The notes under the pieces are model-generated. The model was not told the origin of the DNA, searched no databases, and worked only from the letters and a program-made list of their open reading frames with translations. From assembly GCA_017474455.1 (NCBI GenBank), contig JAFVHP010000012.1, positions 33,911 to 97,910 of the forward strand: a DNA stretch of 64,000 nt, read 5' to 3'. The stretch comes from Lachnospiraceae bacterium. Its GTDB lineage: Bacteria > Bacillota > Clostridia > Lachnospirales > Lachnospiraceae. Made by a program: the position numbers and the translations under genes. Shown here piece after piece: positions 46,355-55,763 of the stretch (its first letter is position 1; every line of letters begins with the position of its first letter).

Positions 46355-47725
46355 TTAAGCGTTGATATTCAGCTTGCGTATTATGATCTCGATATTGTTC
46401 TTCAGCTCTTCGCTGCTCTGCATTTCTTCGGTGATCTTGTCGACACCGTGGATAACTGTCGAATGATCCTTTTTACCGAGGAGCTTGGCTACGGCGTCAT
46501 ATGTCATGTCGCAGTATTCGCGGCAGAGGTACATGATGATCTGGCGGGGCAGAACGAGCTCGGCATTCTTTTTCTTTGAGATGACGTTCGTCATTTTTAC
46601 GCCGTAATGGTCGCAGACGGTCTTCGCAATGAGAGAGGGCGTGATCGTGCCGGCGCCGCCGGGTGTAATGATATCTTTTAAGGCTTCCCTTGCGCTGTCC
46701 AGCGTGATATCGACGTTGTTGAGCTTGGAATGGGCGATGATCTTGCGGAGCGCGCCTTCCAGCTCACGGATGTTGGACTGGATATTCTGAGCGATATAAT
46801 CCAGGATCTCGTCGTCGACAAGGCCCGAACCTTCCGCGTTTTTACGCAGGATGGCCATTCTGGTCTCATAATCCGGCGGCTGGATATCGGCGATCAGTCC
46901 CCATTCGAAACGGGAACGGTAGCGTTCATCCAGAGGCTGGATTTCCTTCGGAGGACGGTCGGAGGACAGAACGATCTGTTTGCCGGCGGCATGCAGTTCA
47001 TTAAAGGTATGGAAGAATTCTTCCTGGGTGGCGTCTTTGCCGATGATGAACTGGATATCGTCTATAAGCAGGATATCGACAGTGCGGTATTTATCACGCA
47101 GCCTTGACATGGACTGCTGGGAACCGCTCCTGATCGATTCGATGACCTCGTTCGTGAACTGCTCGGCAGTTACATATATGACCTTCAGGTCCGGGTTCTT
47201 TTCCAGGACGTAATGGCCGATGGAGTGCATGAGGTGTGTTTTGCCGAGTCCAGCGCCGCCGTAAAGGAAAAGGGGATTATAGGCTTCTCCAGGTGATTCG
47301 GATACGGCAAGGGCTGCCGACTGGGCAAATTTATTGTTGCTGCCTACAACGAATGTATCGAACCGGTAACGGGAAATAAGGCCGGCGTTTTCGAACATAA
47401 CGTTGGAAGGGCGCGCGACGGGTACGTCTTCGGCTGCTTCAGCGTCTTTTTCCAGGATAAAGCGCACGGAATAAGGCTCATTCATCATTTCCGTGATGGT
47501 GATCCTAAAGTAATCGGTGAATTTTCCGGCGATATAGGAAAGGGAAAAAGACTGGTCCGAAGGGATGCAGATCGTGACCACGTTGTCCTTTACGGAATCA
47601 AGTATCAGATTCAGTATCCATGTTGTATAGGAGATCTCGGACAGGCGGTATTCGTCGCGGATATGTTCCTTAATGGCGGGCCAGCTGTTTCTTATAAAGT
47701 TTTCGGGTGACTGGTTCGTATTCAT
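46355..47725 (-). CDS. dnaA: chromosomal replication initiator DnaA
   Basis: A 456-residue AAA+ initiator: domain I at the N terminus, Walker A GGAGLGKTH, Walker B LLIDDIQF, the sensor region and a domain IV helix-turn-helix with MYLCREYCDMTYDAVAKLLGKKDHSTVIH, which reads DnaA boxes. The start is the ATG at 47725 (MNTNQSPENF); no strong ribosome binding site is present, and an in-frame TTG at 47761 is possible. First gene of the leftward block. Confidence 0.97.
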   Translation of the reverse strand: MNTNQSPENFIRNSWPAIKEHIRDEYRLSEISYTTWILNLILDSVKDNVVTICIPSDQSFSLSYIAGKFTDYFRITITEMMNEPYSVRFILEKDAEAAEDVPVARPSNVMFENAGLISRYRFDTFVVGSNNKFAQSAALAVSESPGEAYNPLFLYGGAGLGKTHLMHSIGHYVLEKNPDLKVIYVTAEQFTNEVIESIRSGSQQSMSRLRDKYRTVDILLIDDIQFIIGKDATQEEFFHTFNELHAAGKQIVLSSDRPPKEIQPLDERYRSRFEWGLIADIQPPDYETRMAILRKNAEGSGLVDDEILDYIAQNIQSNIRELEGALRKIIAHSKLNNVDITLDSAREALKDIITPGGAGTITPSLIAKTVCDHYGVKMTNVISKKKNAELVLPRQIIMYLCREYCDMTYDAVAKLLGKKDHSTVIHGVDKITEEMQSSEELKNNIEIIIRKLNINA

Positions 47726-48049
47726 AAGCAGTATCTTATAATAAATTTTTATGAACTTCAAACGGTGGAAAACGTGAAAAAGTGCGTGAAAAAGGCACTT
47801 TAGGAAACTAAAATGGTTAAATCTCGGTTTCGGTTATCCACACAATCAACCTGTGAATTTATTGCAAAAAGTAAAAATTATCCACAAGTTATCCACAAAA
47901 TGTGGATAGTTTATAACTCAAAAATGTGGATTTCTGTCAGTTGTGGAAACACTAAATATAGGGGTGGAAAATTTATTTTTTCAATATCTTGAAGGAGGTC
48001 TGAAAAAGCCCGGAAATGGCTCAAATATGCAGTTTTTAGAGTTTTTTGC
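47726..48049. other. origin of replication oriC (dnaA-rpmH gap)
   Basis: DnaA boxes: TTATCCACA at 47834-47842, 47878-47886 and 47889-47897; near-consensus TGTGGATAG at 47901-47909 and TGTGGATTT at 47925-47933. The last three lie within 50 bp and face both ways. A strongly AT-rich stretch follows (about 47950-48000) and is a candidate unwinding element. The dnaA promoter must lie here but cannot be placed with confidence. Confidence 0.85.
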
Positions 48050-48079
48050 TTGACTTGTATTCGGAGTGTTTTATATAAT
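48050..48079 (+). promoter_or_regulatory. rpmH promoter
   Basis: TTGACT (48050-48055), 18-bp spacer, TATAAT (48074-48079), 45 bp before the rpmH ATG. The ribosome binding site AAAGGAGG lies at about 48106-48113. Confidence 0.8.
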
Positions 48080-48123
48080 GAATAGGCTGTCCGAAGCATT
48101 TCAATAAAGGAGGTCACTATCCA

Positions 48124-48261
48124 ATGGCAAAAATGACATACCAGCCCAAGAAAAGGCAGAGGGCAAAGGTTCACGGATTCAGAGCCAGAATGGCAACCAA
48201 GGGTGGAAGAAAGGTTCTTGCTGCCAGAAGAGCAAAAGGCAGGAAAGAATTGACAGTATAA
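48124..48261 (+). CDS. rpmH: ribosomal protein bL34
   Basis: A 45-residue protein, [20 protein letters not shown] at the start, rich in Arg and Lys, typical of bL34 in clostridia. It is a structural protein of the 50S subunit. Strong promoter and ribosome binding site upstream; a terminator follows before rnpA. Confidence 0.97.
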   Translation: MAKMTYQPKKRQRAKVHGFRARMATKGGRKVLAARRAKGRKELTV

Positions 48262-48288
48262 GCTTTCATATTGATCTAAGAGAATAAG

Positions 48289-48312
48289 CGAGCAGGATAC
48301 CTGCTCGTTTTT
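48289..48312 (+). terminator. partial terminator/attenuator between rpmH and rnpA
   Basis: CGAGCAGG-ATA-CCTGCTCG followed by TTTTT. It would reduce rnpA expression relative to rpmH, as is usual in this operon. Confidence 0.85.
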
Positions 48313-48334
48313 CGTAAGAGTAATAGCTATAACG

Positions 48335-48667
48335 ATGGATTCCTTAAAGAAAACGGAAGATTTTTCCAGGTGCTACAAAAGGGGAATATCTAAAGCGAAC
48401 CGGTTATTTGTGATGTATTACATTCAGAATGGAACGGACAGCAACCGCATCGGGATCTCTGTCAGCAAAAAGACAGGCAACAGCGTCACGAGGCACCGGT
48501 TAAAAAGGCAGATCAGGGAAAGCTACAGACTGCATGAGGCAATGTTCAATAGTGGTTTGGACATCGCAGTCGTTGTGCGCAGACAGGCAGCAGAGTCAGA
48601 CTATCACAGTATTGAGAGCGCGCTCCTTGACCTGGCGGGAAAACTTGGGATCTTACATGACACCTAA
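48335..48667 (+). CDS. rnpA: ribonuclease P protein component
   Basis: A 110-residue basic protein (C5) that binds RNase P RNA for tRNA 5' maturation. The family core is SKKTGNSVTRHRLKRQIRESYR. Length is typical. The ribosome binding site is weak (TAAGAG). Its 3' end overlaps the yidD start. Confidence 0.95.
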   Translation: MDSLKKTEDFSRCYKRGISKANRLFVMYYIQNGTDSNRIGISVSKKTGNSVTRHRLKRQIRESYRLHEAMFNSGLDIAVVVRRQAAESDYHSIESALLDLAGKLGILHDT

Positions 48668-48872
48668 GAAGATGGTAGCCGGAGGCATCCGGTTTTATCA
48701 GAAGAATATATCTCCCATGAAGTCAACAAAATGTCCGTATTTCCCGAGCTGTTCGGAATAAGGACTTCTTGCCGTGGAAAAATACGGGGCCGTAAAAGGC
48801 TCCGCGATGGCACTCTGGAGAATAGTAAGATGCAACCCGTTTTCAAAAGGAGGATATGATCCGGTCCCGTAA
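48657..48872 (+). pseudogene. yidD: yidD broken by an in-frame ochre codon
   Basis: The frame from the ATG at 48657 reads the YidD signature: FYQKNISPMKSTKCPYFPSC, then SE, then TAA at 48759-48761. The same frame continues without interruption as [13 protein letters not shown]...[12 protein letters not shown] and stops at 48870-48872, which is the normal YidD end. The TAA stands where the family has Tyr (CSxY). This is a single-base nonsense lesion; suppression, a sequencing error or a very recent loss would all give it. YidD helps insert membrane proteins with YidC and is dispensable in model species. Confidence 0.85.
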
Positions 48873-48898
48873 TGTCCGGGACCCTGGGAGGAATTATA

Positions 48899-50254
48899 TT
48901 GGATCCGTATTTACTTACAAAAAGCACGACATTTATCATTGGCCCCATCGCGACTCTGATGGGTTATCTCATGAACGGTATTTTCTACATGCTGGACGCC
49001 ATCACGAAAGGGCATGCGAATACCGGTCTTGCCATTATCCTGATGACATTCGTCATTTATATGGCGATGATGCCCCTGACAGTCAGGCAGCAGAGGTTCG
49101 CCAAGCTTCAGAATAAGATGATGCCCGAGATCCAGAAGATCCAGGATAAGTACAAGGGCAAGAGAGACAACGACTCAATGATGAAGCTGAATGAGGAGAC
49201 CCGCGAAGTTTACGCCAAATACGGCGTATCGCCCAGCGGCAGCTGCGTGCAGCTCCTTATCCAGATGCCTATCCTTTTTGCGCTGTACCGCGTTATCTAC
49301 AATTTCCCCGCGTATGTCACGCTCGTCAGGAACGCGTTCACGGGTATCGTCGACGGACTTGTGAATGTGATCGGTATTGAAAAGAGCGCCGAGATCCTTT
49401 CCGGCATCGAGGAAGGAAAGCTGGTCGCGCAGTTTTCCCGTCAGCTCTCCAATGAAAATTTCCTGACAAATGTCGACCATTTCGCGGAAAACACATTTAT
49501 CGATATCTTAAACCGTGCTTCCACGTCCAACTGGAATGAACTGATCAACAATTCCGTGATCAAGAGCAACAACCTTTCCGGCGCGGCGGAAAGCACAATG
49601 AACGCGCTGTCGGAATTCAACAATTTCCTGGGTCTCAACATCGGCAACTCCCCGATGTACAGCATCCAGAACAGCGGCGGGAAGATCGGGATCATCATCG
49701 TAGCGGTCCTGATTCCCATCCTTGCAGCGCTTACACAGTACCTGAACGTCAAGCTTATGCCTCAGGCGGAAACTTCAGGAAACCAGAATGATACAGCCAA
49801 CAGCATGGCCAGCTCAATGAAGACCATGAATATCATGATGCCCTTCATGTCCGCCTTCTTCTGCCTGACGCTCCCCGCAGGTCTCGGTCTGTACTGGATC
49901 GCCGGCGCGGTCATCAGGAGCGTGCAGCAGGTGTTCATCAACAGGCATATCGACAAACTCGATATCGACGCCATTGTTGAAAAGAACATGGAAAAGGCAA
50001 AACAGAAGGCAAAGGAAAAGAAGAGGGCGTCCAAGGACTACGTCAATGAAAAGAAAGTAGTCGAAATGGCGACAAAGACAACCAAAAAGATCAGCAGCAG
50101 CACGCCCGCGGGCAATGCGCAGAGCGCATCTTCCGCAGGATCGTCCAACGACAGTTCGAAGAACAATGTGAAATACAAGAAGGGCTCCATTTCGGCAAAG
50201 GCCAATCTTGTAAACCGTTATAACAGCGGAAACACGGGCAGCAGCGGATCATGA
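48899..50254 (+). CDS. yidC: membrane protein insertase YidC (SpoIIIJ/Oxa1 family)
   Basis: A 451-residue insertase with hydrophobic spans around residues 13-33 and 40-60 and a typical 60KD_IMP domain (MMPLTVRQQRFAKLQNKM, QMPILFALYRVIYNFP, TLPAGLGLYWIAGAVIRSVQQ). An unusually long periplasmic loop (about 110 residues between LTVRQQ and the last spans) and a Lys-rich C terminus follow. The start is taken as the TTG at 48899, seven bases after GGGAGG; an ATG at 48872 overlaps the yidD stop but has no suitably placed site. Confidence 0.9.
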   Translation: MDPYLLTKSTTFIIGPIATLMGYLMNGIFYMLDAITKGHANTGLAIILMTFVIYMAMMPLTVRQQRFAKLQNKMMPEIQKIQDKYKGKRDNDSMMKLNEETREVYAKYGVSPSGSCVQLLIQMPILFALYRVIYNFPAYVTLVRNAFTGIVDGLVNVIGIEKSAEILSGIEEGKLVAQFSRQLSNENFLTNVDHFAENTFIDILNRASTSNWNELINNSVIKSNNLSGAAESTMNALSEFNNFLGLNIGNSPMYSIQNSGGKIGIIIVAVLIPILAALTQYLNVKLMPQAETSGNQNDTANSMASSMKTMNIMMPFMSAFFCLTLPAGLGLYWIAGAVIRSVQQVFINRHIDKLDIDAIVEKNMEKAKQKAKEKKRASKDYVNEKKVVEMATKTTKKISSSTPAGNAQSASSAGSSNDSSKNNVKYKKGSISAKANLVNRYNSGNTGSSGS

Positions 50255-50281
50255 CAGAATAAGGAATAAGAGTGATCGATT

Positions 50282-51202
50282 ATGAATAATGATATAAACA
50301 GCAGTTTCGGGGAGGATATCTTTGGAGAGAACATCTCTTCCGAATACATAGAGATAAAGGAAAAGACGCTGGATGACGCGATCACCAGCGCATGCCGCAA
50401 ACTGATGGTCACTTCAGACCGCCTGGACTATGTCGTAGTCGACCAGGGCAGCACAGGTTTCCTTGGCTTCAACGCAAGGCCTGCCGTGATCAAGGCAAGG
50501 GTAAGACAGAGTACCGCAAAGACGGAAGAAGTCCTTTCTGAAGTCCTTGAGAGAGCGGGCAGCAAGGCTGGTGCGGCAGCTGCCGAAATAAAGGAAAAGG
50601 CGTCGGATGCTGCGGAAGAAGCAGCAGACAAAGCGAAAGAAGCCGTGAATGCGGCAGCCGCGGCAGCGGCACAGGCTCTTACGGACGCCGCGCAGGAAGT
50701 AAAGGAAGCGGCTGAAGAAATGGCGGCAGATGCTGATGCTGACGTTGCCGCGGAAGCAGCCGAAGACGGCGCAGAAGCTGTGGAAGAAGCGCCTGTAAAG
50801 GCCAGAAGCTCCGAGCCCCGCCGCAAAAAGGAAGAACGGCCCCTTACCGAGGAAGAAGTCAAAATAGCGGCGGACAAGGCGGATGAATTCCTTACACAGG
50901 TATTCGGCGCGATGGGCATGGACGTTGAGATCGAATCCTCCTATGACAAGGCGGACAATATCCTTACCCTCGACCTTGCCGGGGACGATATGGGCATTCT
51001 GATCGGCAAGAGAGGACAGACTCTGGATTCCCTGCAGTACCTGGTCTCGCTTGTTGTAAACAAAGAATCGGCCAGTTATGTGCATGTCAAATGCGATACC
51101 GAGAACTACCGCGAGCGCAGGAAGAGAACGCTGGAGAACCTGGCGAAGAACATGGCGTTCAAGGTAAAGAGGACCAAGCAGAATGTCGTCTCGAGCCGAT
51201 GA
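50282..51202 (+). CDS. jag: Jag (SpoIIIJ-associated protein), R3H domain cut by a frameshift
   Basis: A 306-residue product. Jag_N domain at residues 1-75 ([16 protein letters not shown]), an Ala/Glu-rich linker of about 100 residues, then a KH domain with [19 protein letters not shown]. The R3H domain starts ([25 protein letters not shown]) and then the frame ends VSSR-stop at 51202. The rest of R3H, including the defining ERRIIH, continues in the -1 frame from 51187 to 51315. One base appears to be missing near 51186-51188. The protein is an RNA-binding partner of YidC/KhpB function; as read here it would lack its RNA-binding end. Confidence 0.85.
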   Translation: MNNDINSSFGEDIFGENISSEYIEIKEKTLDDAITSACRKLMVTSDRLDYVVVDQGSTGFLGFNARPAVIKARVRQSTAKTEEVLSEVLERAGSKAGAAAAEIKEKASDAAEEAADKAKEAVNAAAAAAAQALTDAAQEVKEAAEEMAADADADVAAEAAEDGAEAVEEAPVKARSSEPRRKKEERPLTEEEVKIAADKADEFLTQVFGAMGMDVEIESSYDKADNILTLDLAGDDMGILIGKRGQTLDSLQYLVSLVVNKESASYVHVKCDTENYRERRKRTLENLAKNMAFKVKRTKQNVVSSR

Positions 51203-51315
51203 ACCCGTATGAGCGCCGCATCATTCATTCCGCGCTGCAGGGCGACAAATTCGTGACGACGTACAGCGAAGGTGAGGAACCTTACCGTAAGGTCGTCGTT
51301 GCATTAAAGAAATAA
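51187..51315 (+). pseudogene. jag: detached R3H 3' fragment of jag
   Basis: Read in frame from 51187 it gives [20 protein letters not shown] and continues to KVVVALKK, then stop at 51313-51315: the canonical Jag C terminus. It has no start or ribosome binding site of its own. It reaches 5 bp before mnmE. Confidence 0.85.
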
Positions 51316-51320
51316 GGCTG

Positions 51321-52853
51321 ATGACAGATAACAGTACGATCGCAGCCGTCGCGACAGGCGCGGTGCAGGCCGGCATCGGGATCATCCGCGTGAGCGGACC
51401 CGACGCGATCGAAGTCTGCAATAAGATATTCAAAAACAGGAAAGGGGAGCGAAAGCTCCCCTGTTATGCTTCCAACACGATCAATTTCGGCTATATCTGC
51501 GAGCCGGACGATAAGCCGGACGCAGAGGGCGGAGCCGGGGAGATCATTGATGAAGTGCTGGTGTCGGTCTTCCGTGCCCCGCACAGCTACACGGCGGAAG
51601 ATACGGTAGAGATCAACACCCATGGCGGGATCTTTATTGAAAAAAGAATACTGGAGCTGGTTCTGGAGGCCGGCGCGAGGCTGGCGGAACCGGGCGAATT
51701 TACAAAAAGGGCCTTTCTGAACGGCCGGATCGACCTGACCCGGGCCGAAGCCGTCATGGACCTGATCTCTTCTTCCAATGAATTTGCCAGAAAGAGCGCC
51801 ATGGAACAGCTGGGCGGCGCCCTGTCTTCAAAGATAAGATCCCTGCGGGAACAGATCCTGCACGAGACCGCCAGGATCGAAGCTGCCCTGGACGATCCGG
51901 AACACTATGACCTGACCGGTTACGACCGGGAGATCTCCGCCATGATAAGCGGCTGGGCCGGAGAGATAAATGAGCTCCTGCAGGGCGAAAAGCAGGGCCG
52001 TATCCATAAGGAAGGCATACGGACAGCCATCATCGGCAGGCCGAACGCCGGAAAGAGCTCTATCCTGAACTTCCTGACAGACAGCGGCAGGGCGATCGTG
52101 ACGGATATACCCGGCACGACGAGGGATACCCTGGAAGAAAGCGTACGCTTCGGCGATACGCAGCTTCTGCTGATCGATACGGCAGGCATCCGCGACTCGG
52201 ACGACCCTATTGAAAAGATCGGCATCAGCCGGTCGAAGGACGCGGTCGCCGGCGCGGACCTCATCTTCTGCGTTATCGACGGAGCAGAACCGCTTTCCGC
52301 GGAGGATGGTGAACTCGCCCGTGATATAGCGGATATCCTCTCCAGCAATGCCGGCTGGATCGTCCCCGGTGAAGCCGGCAGGGCATCTTCCGGTGGATCC
52401 GGCAGGGCTCTTTCCGGGACGGAAGACATCCCGGCCGTCATCCTGCTGGTCAATAAGAGCGACAGGGAGCAGAAGGTCAGTGAAGAAGAAGTGCTGGCCG
52501 TATACCGCGAAGCGTTTTCCGGATTCCGGAAGCCCTTCCTGAATGCCGTCATCTGTTCGGCTGTCACCGGCGAAGGGATCGGACGGATTAAGGAGATCGT
52601 AAGAGAGCTGTTTGGCAGCGGGAAACTTGGCGCCGGGCAGGTCTGGGTGACGAACAGCCGGCATATTTCTCTGCTGAACGATACCCTGCGGTCCCTGCAG
52701 GACGCAAAAGACGCGGCTGAAAACATGGTCAGTGAAGATCTTTATGTGATCGACCTTATGAACGCATATATCTCACTCGGCAGCATCATCGGCGAAGCGA
52801 TAGAGGATGATCTGGCGGACGAGATTTTCTCTTCCTTCTGTATGGGGAAATAA
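51321..52853 (+). CDS. mnmE: tRNA modification GTPase MnmE
   Basis: A 510-residue GTPase that, with MnmG, installs the cmnm5/nm5 group on wobble U34. Domains: N-terminal TrmE fold (VQAGIGIIRVSGPDAI), G domain with GRPNAGKSS, DTAGIRDSDD and LLVNKSDR, and the C-terminal FCMGK that ends the family. A 25-residue Gly/Ser/Ala insertion (GEAGRASSGGSG...) interrupts the G domain, making it longer than the usual 450-460. Confidence 0.95.
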   Translation: MTDNSTIAAVATGAVQAGIGIIRVSGPDAIEVCNKIFKNRKGERKLPCYASNTINFGYICEPDDKPDAEGGAGEIIDEVLVSVFRAPHSYTAEDTVEINTHGGIFIEKRILELVLEAGARLAEPGEFTKRAFLNGRIDLTRAEAVMDLISSSNEFARKSAMEQLGGALSSKIRSLREQILHETARIEAALDDPEHYDLTGYDREISAMISGWAGEINELLQGEKQGRIHKEGIRTAIIGRPNAGKSSILNFLTDSGRAIVTDIPGTTRDTLEESVRFGDTQLLLIDTAGIRDSDDPIEKIGISRSKDAVAGADLIFCVIDGAEPLSAEDGELARDIADILSSNAGWIVPGEAGRASSGGSGRALSGTEDIPAVILLVNKSDREQKVSEEEVLAVYREAFSGFRKPFLNAVICSAVTGEGIGRIKEIVRELFGSGKLGAGQVWVTNSRHISLLNDTLRSLQDAKDAAENMVSEDLYVIDLMNAYISLGSIIGEAIEDDLADEIFSSFCMGK

Positions 52854-52854
52854 A

Positions 52855-54831
52855 ATGACAGAACCCTATCATATCCAAACTGACGTATGCGTGATCGGGG
52901 CGGGACATGCCGGCTGCGAAGCCGCGCTGGCCCTTGCCAGGAACGGATTTGACACTGTGCTCTTTACCATGTCGGTGGAAAGCATCGCAATGATGCCGTG
53001 CAATCCGCATATCGGCGGTTCTTCAAAGGGACACCTGGTCAGAGAGATCGACGCCATGGGCGGAGAGATGGCAAAAGTCATCGACAAAACATTCCTCCAG
53101 TCCAAGATGCTGGGCGTATCCAAGGGGCCGGCGGTCCATTCCCTGCGCGCGCAGGCGGATAAAGCCGAGTATTCAAAAGAAATGCGCCGAATCCTCCAGC
53201 AGACGCCGAACCTGACCATCCGCCAGGCAGAAGTGACCCGTATCATTACGGAGCCCGCAAATGCGGATATTGCAGAGAATGTCGAAAGTGGCGAAAACGG
53301 AACTTGCGCAGACGGGAAAGCGGCGGTAAAAGTGTGCGGCGTACAGATCCACACCGGTACTGTCTATGACTGCCGCGCAGCCATTATCTGTACAGGGACG
53401 TACCTGAATGCCAGATGCCTTGTGGGCGAGTCCATAACGGAGACCGGTCCCGGCGGAATGCAGAGATCGACGCACCTCTCCGGGAGCCTTGGCGATATGG
53501 GGATCGGGCTCAGGCGCTTCAAGACCGGAACGCCTGCCAGAATGGACAAACGGAGCCTGGACTATTCCAAAATGCAGATCCAGGAAGGCGATCCGTATAT
53601 CATTCCCTTTTCTTTTTCCACTGATCCTGAAAGCATCCAGAAAGAGCAGATGCCCTGCTATCTGACCTATACGAACGAAGAAACGCACAGGATCATCCGT
53701 GAGAATATAGACAGATCACCGATCTATGCCGGGATCATAGAAGGAACAGGTCCCAGGTACTGCCCTTCGATCGAAGACAAGGTCGTTAAGTTCCCGGAAA
53801 AGGAAAGACACCAGGTCTTTGTCGAACCGGAAGGGGCGCTTGCCGGGGAAATGTATATAGACGGCATGAGCTCTTCCATGCCGGACGACGTCCAGCAGAA
53901 AATGTACAGGACGGTCCCCGGCCTCGAGAACTGCGTGATCGTTAAAAACGCCTACGCGATCGAGTACGATTGCATCAATGCCAACATACTGAAAAATACC
54001 CTGGAAACGAAAGCGGTGGAGAATCTCTACTGCGCCGGCCAGTTCAACGGGTCGAGCGGTTATGAGGAAGCGGCGGCACAGGGACTGATGGCAGGCATCA
54101 ACGCGGCCATGAAGCTGAAGGGGAAGGAAGAGATCGTCCTGAAGCGGTCGGAGGCCTATATCGGCGTCCTGATCGACGACCTGGTGAGCAAGGACAATCT
54201 GGAGCCGTACAGGATGATGACGTCCCGTGCGGAATACCGTCTGCTGCTGCGCCAGGACAACGCGGACTTAAGACTGAGAAAATACGGGCATCAGGCCGGC
54301 CTCGTATCCGATGAACTGTATGAAAAGACCTGCCGGATGCAGGAAGAAATAGATGAAGAGATATCCAGACTGAAGGCCTGCAAACTCGGGACCGGGGAAG
54401 ATGTTCAGAGGATACTTGCGGAACTGGGCAGCGCGCCGGTAAAAACAGCTACGTCGCTGGCGGAACTTCTCTGCAGACCCGAGTTGGATTATGAAAAGCT
54501 TTCTGTCCTTGATCCCGAAAGATCCGAACGGCCGCCTGTTTCAAAACGAGCCGCGGAGCAGGTCGAGATCGGGATCAAATACGAAGGATATATTGAACGC
54601 CAGAAGAGACAGGTCGAAAACTTCGAAAAGATGGAGAACCGCCGCATTCCGGACAGTATCGATTACGATGACGTCGAGAGCCTGCGCCTGGAAGCCAGGT
54701 ACCGGCTGAAAACGATCAGGCCGTCCAGTGTCGGGCAGGCCGCGAGACTGTCAGGAGTTTCACCGGCTGATATCGCCGTACTTCTGGTATATCTTGAAAA
54801 GAACAGAGGTAATGTTTCACGTGAAACATAG
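52855..54831 (+). CDS. mnmG: tRNA U34 modification enzyme MnmG (GidA)
   Basis: A 658-residue FAD enzyme, MnmE's partner. FAD motif VIGAGHAGCEAALA; conserved CNPHIGGSSKGHL; RFKTGTPAR; EYRLLLRQDNAD; C-terminal helical domain. The last six codons, NVSRET, are the first half of a perfect parS site (54813-54828), so the terminal residues differ from the family's usual end. The start is the ATG at 52855, one base after the mnmE stop. Confidence 0.96.
   Translation: MTEPYHIQTDVCVIGAGHAGCEAALALARNGFDTVLFTMSVESIAMMPCNPHIGGSSKGHLVREIDAMGGEMAKVIDKTFLQSKMLGVSKGPAVHSLRAQADKAEYSKEMRRILQQTPNLTIRQAEVTRIITEPANADIAENVESGENGTCADGKAAVKVCGVQIHTGTVYDCRAAIICTGTYLNARCLVGESITETGPGGMQRSTHLSGSLGDMGIGLRRFKTGTPARMDKRSLDYSKMQIQEGDPYIIPFSFSTDPESIQKEQMPCYLTYTNEETHRIIRENIDRSPIYAGIIEGTGPRYCPSIEDKVVKFPEKERHQVFVEPEGALAGEMYIDGMSSSMPDDVQQKMYRTVPGLENCVIVKNAYAIEYDCINANILKNTLETKAVENLYCAGQFNGSSGYEEAAAQGLMAGINAAMKLKGKEEIVLKRSEAYIGVLIDDLVSKDNLEPYRMMTSRAEYRLLLRQDNADLRLRKYGHQAGLVSDELYEKTCRMQEEIDEEISRLKACKLGTGEDVQRILAELGSAPVKTATSLAELLCRPELDYEKLSVLDPERSERPPVSKRAAEQVEIGIKYEGYIERQKRQVENFEKMENRRIPDSIDYDDVESLRLEARYRLKTIRPSSVGQAARLSGVSPADIAVLLVYLEKNRGNVSRET
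54813..54828. other. parS site 1 (overlaps the mnmG 3' end)
   Basis: TGTTTCACGTGAAACA, a perfect match to the Firmicute parS consensus TGTTNCACGTGAAACA. Confidence 0.95.
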
Positions 54832-54859
54832 TGATTGCAGCAGCCTTGGCCGTGAAACA

Positions 54860-54875
54860 TTTTTCACGTGAAACA
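54860..54875. other. parS site 2 (near-consensus)
   Basis: TTTTTCACGTGAAACA: one mismatch to consensus at the second base. Confidence 0.8.
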
Positions 54876-54907
54876 TTATGACCGACTGATTCTGTGACCA
54901 TAAGATT

Positions 54908-54923
54908 TGTTTCACGTGAAACA
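54908..54923. other. parS site 3
   Basis: TGTTTCACGTGAAACA, perfect, 54 bp before the rsmG start. Confidence 0.95.
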
Positions 54924-54976
54924 TCCTGTATGAATGAAACATCGTTATGGATAGGATTCAGACCGCATAGGAGAAG

Positions 54977-55720
54977 ATGATGCAGACCGGAGCGGATTTT
55001 AACCGGACATTCCTCGATCAGCTCGAGGAACTCGGCATACAGCCGGACAGCCGGCAGCTGGATATGCTGATGGAATACTATCTGAACCTCGAAGACTGGA
55101 ACCAGCGGATGAACCTCACGGCCATTAACGGACTGGATGACGTCTGCACCAGGCATTTTGTCGACAGCCTTTCCATAGTCAAATGCATCCCGAAGGAAGA
55201 ACTGGAAAAGGGATTGTCTGTGATAGATGTCGGGACCGGGGCCGGATTCCCCGGTATGGTGCTGGCGATCGCATTCCCGGGCTGCCGGATCACACTGGCG
55301 GATTCGCTGAATAAGAGGATCCGGTTCCTGGATGATACGCTTGAAAAGCTGGGCCTCGCCAACGTTACGACGGTCCACGGGCGCGCGGAAGACCTGGGCG
55401 CCGCTGCCGCGTACAGGGAAAAGTTTGACCTGGCTGTCTCCAGAGCCGTATCATCCCTGCCGGTGCTTCTGGAGTACTGTCTGCCTTTTGTCAGGACAGG
55501 CGGAAGATTCGCCGCGTACAAGGGTGAGAAGCTGGAAGCGGAACTTGCGGTGTCGTCAAAAGCCATAAAAGTTCTGGGCGGAACAGTCAGGGACAGGGTC
55601 AGTTTTGAACTGCCCGGAACAGATTATTTCCGTGAGTTGCTCGTAGTGGAAAAAACATCCGCTACGCCGGCAAGATATCCGAGAAAAGCCGGAACGCCCT
55701 CCGCGTCCCCAATCGGCTGA
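54977..55720 (+). CDS. rsmG: 16S rRNA (guanine527-N7)-methyltransferase
   Basis: A 247-residue GidB-type SAM methyltransferase. SAM loop DVGTGAGFPGMVLAI, with RAVSSLPVLLEY typical of the family. It makes m7G527 in 16S rRNA; loss gives low-level streptomycin resistance in relatives. GGAGAAG precedes tandem ATGs at 54977 and 54980. Confidence 0.95.
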   Translation: MMQTGADFNRTFLDQLEELGIQPDSRQLDMLMEYYLNLEDWNQRMNLTAINGLDDVCTRHFVDSLSIVKCIPKEELEKGLSVIDVGTGAGFPGMVLAIAFPGCRITLADSLNKRIRFLDDTLEKLGLANVTTVHGRAEDLGAAAAYREKFDLAVSRAVSSLPVLLEYCLPFVRTGGRFAAYKGEKLEAELAVSSKAIKVLGGTVRDRVSFELPGTDYFRELLVVEKTSATPARYPRKAGTPSASPIG

Positions 55721-55763
55721 AAACACCGGCTGCGCAAAGCGGCAGGAAAATATCAGGAAAAGC

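Noticed and set aside
47911-48174. 87-residue minus-strand frame over oriC and rpmH
   Set aside because: It covers the DnaA boxes, the rpmH promoter and the rpmH coding start; no coding signal.
51438-51470. terminator-like hairpin AGGGGAGC-GAAA-GCTCCCCT inside mnmE
   Set aside because: No U-tract follows and it lies within an intact coding sequence, so it is more likely a coincidence of codons.
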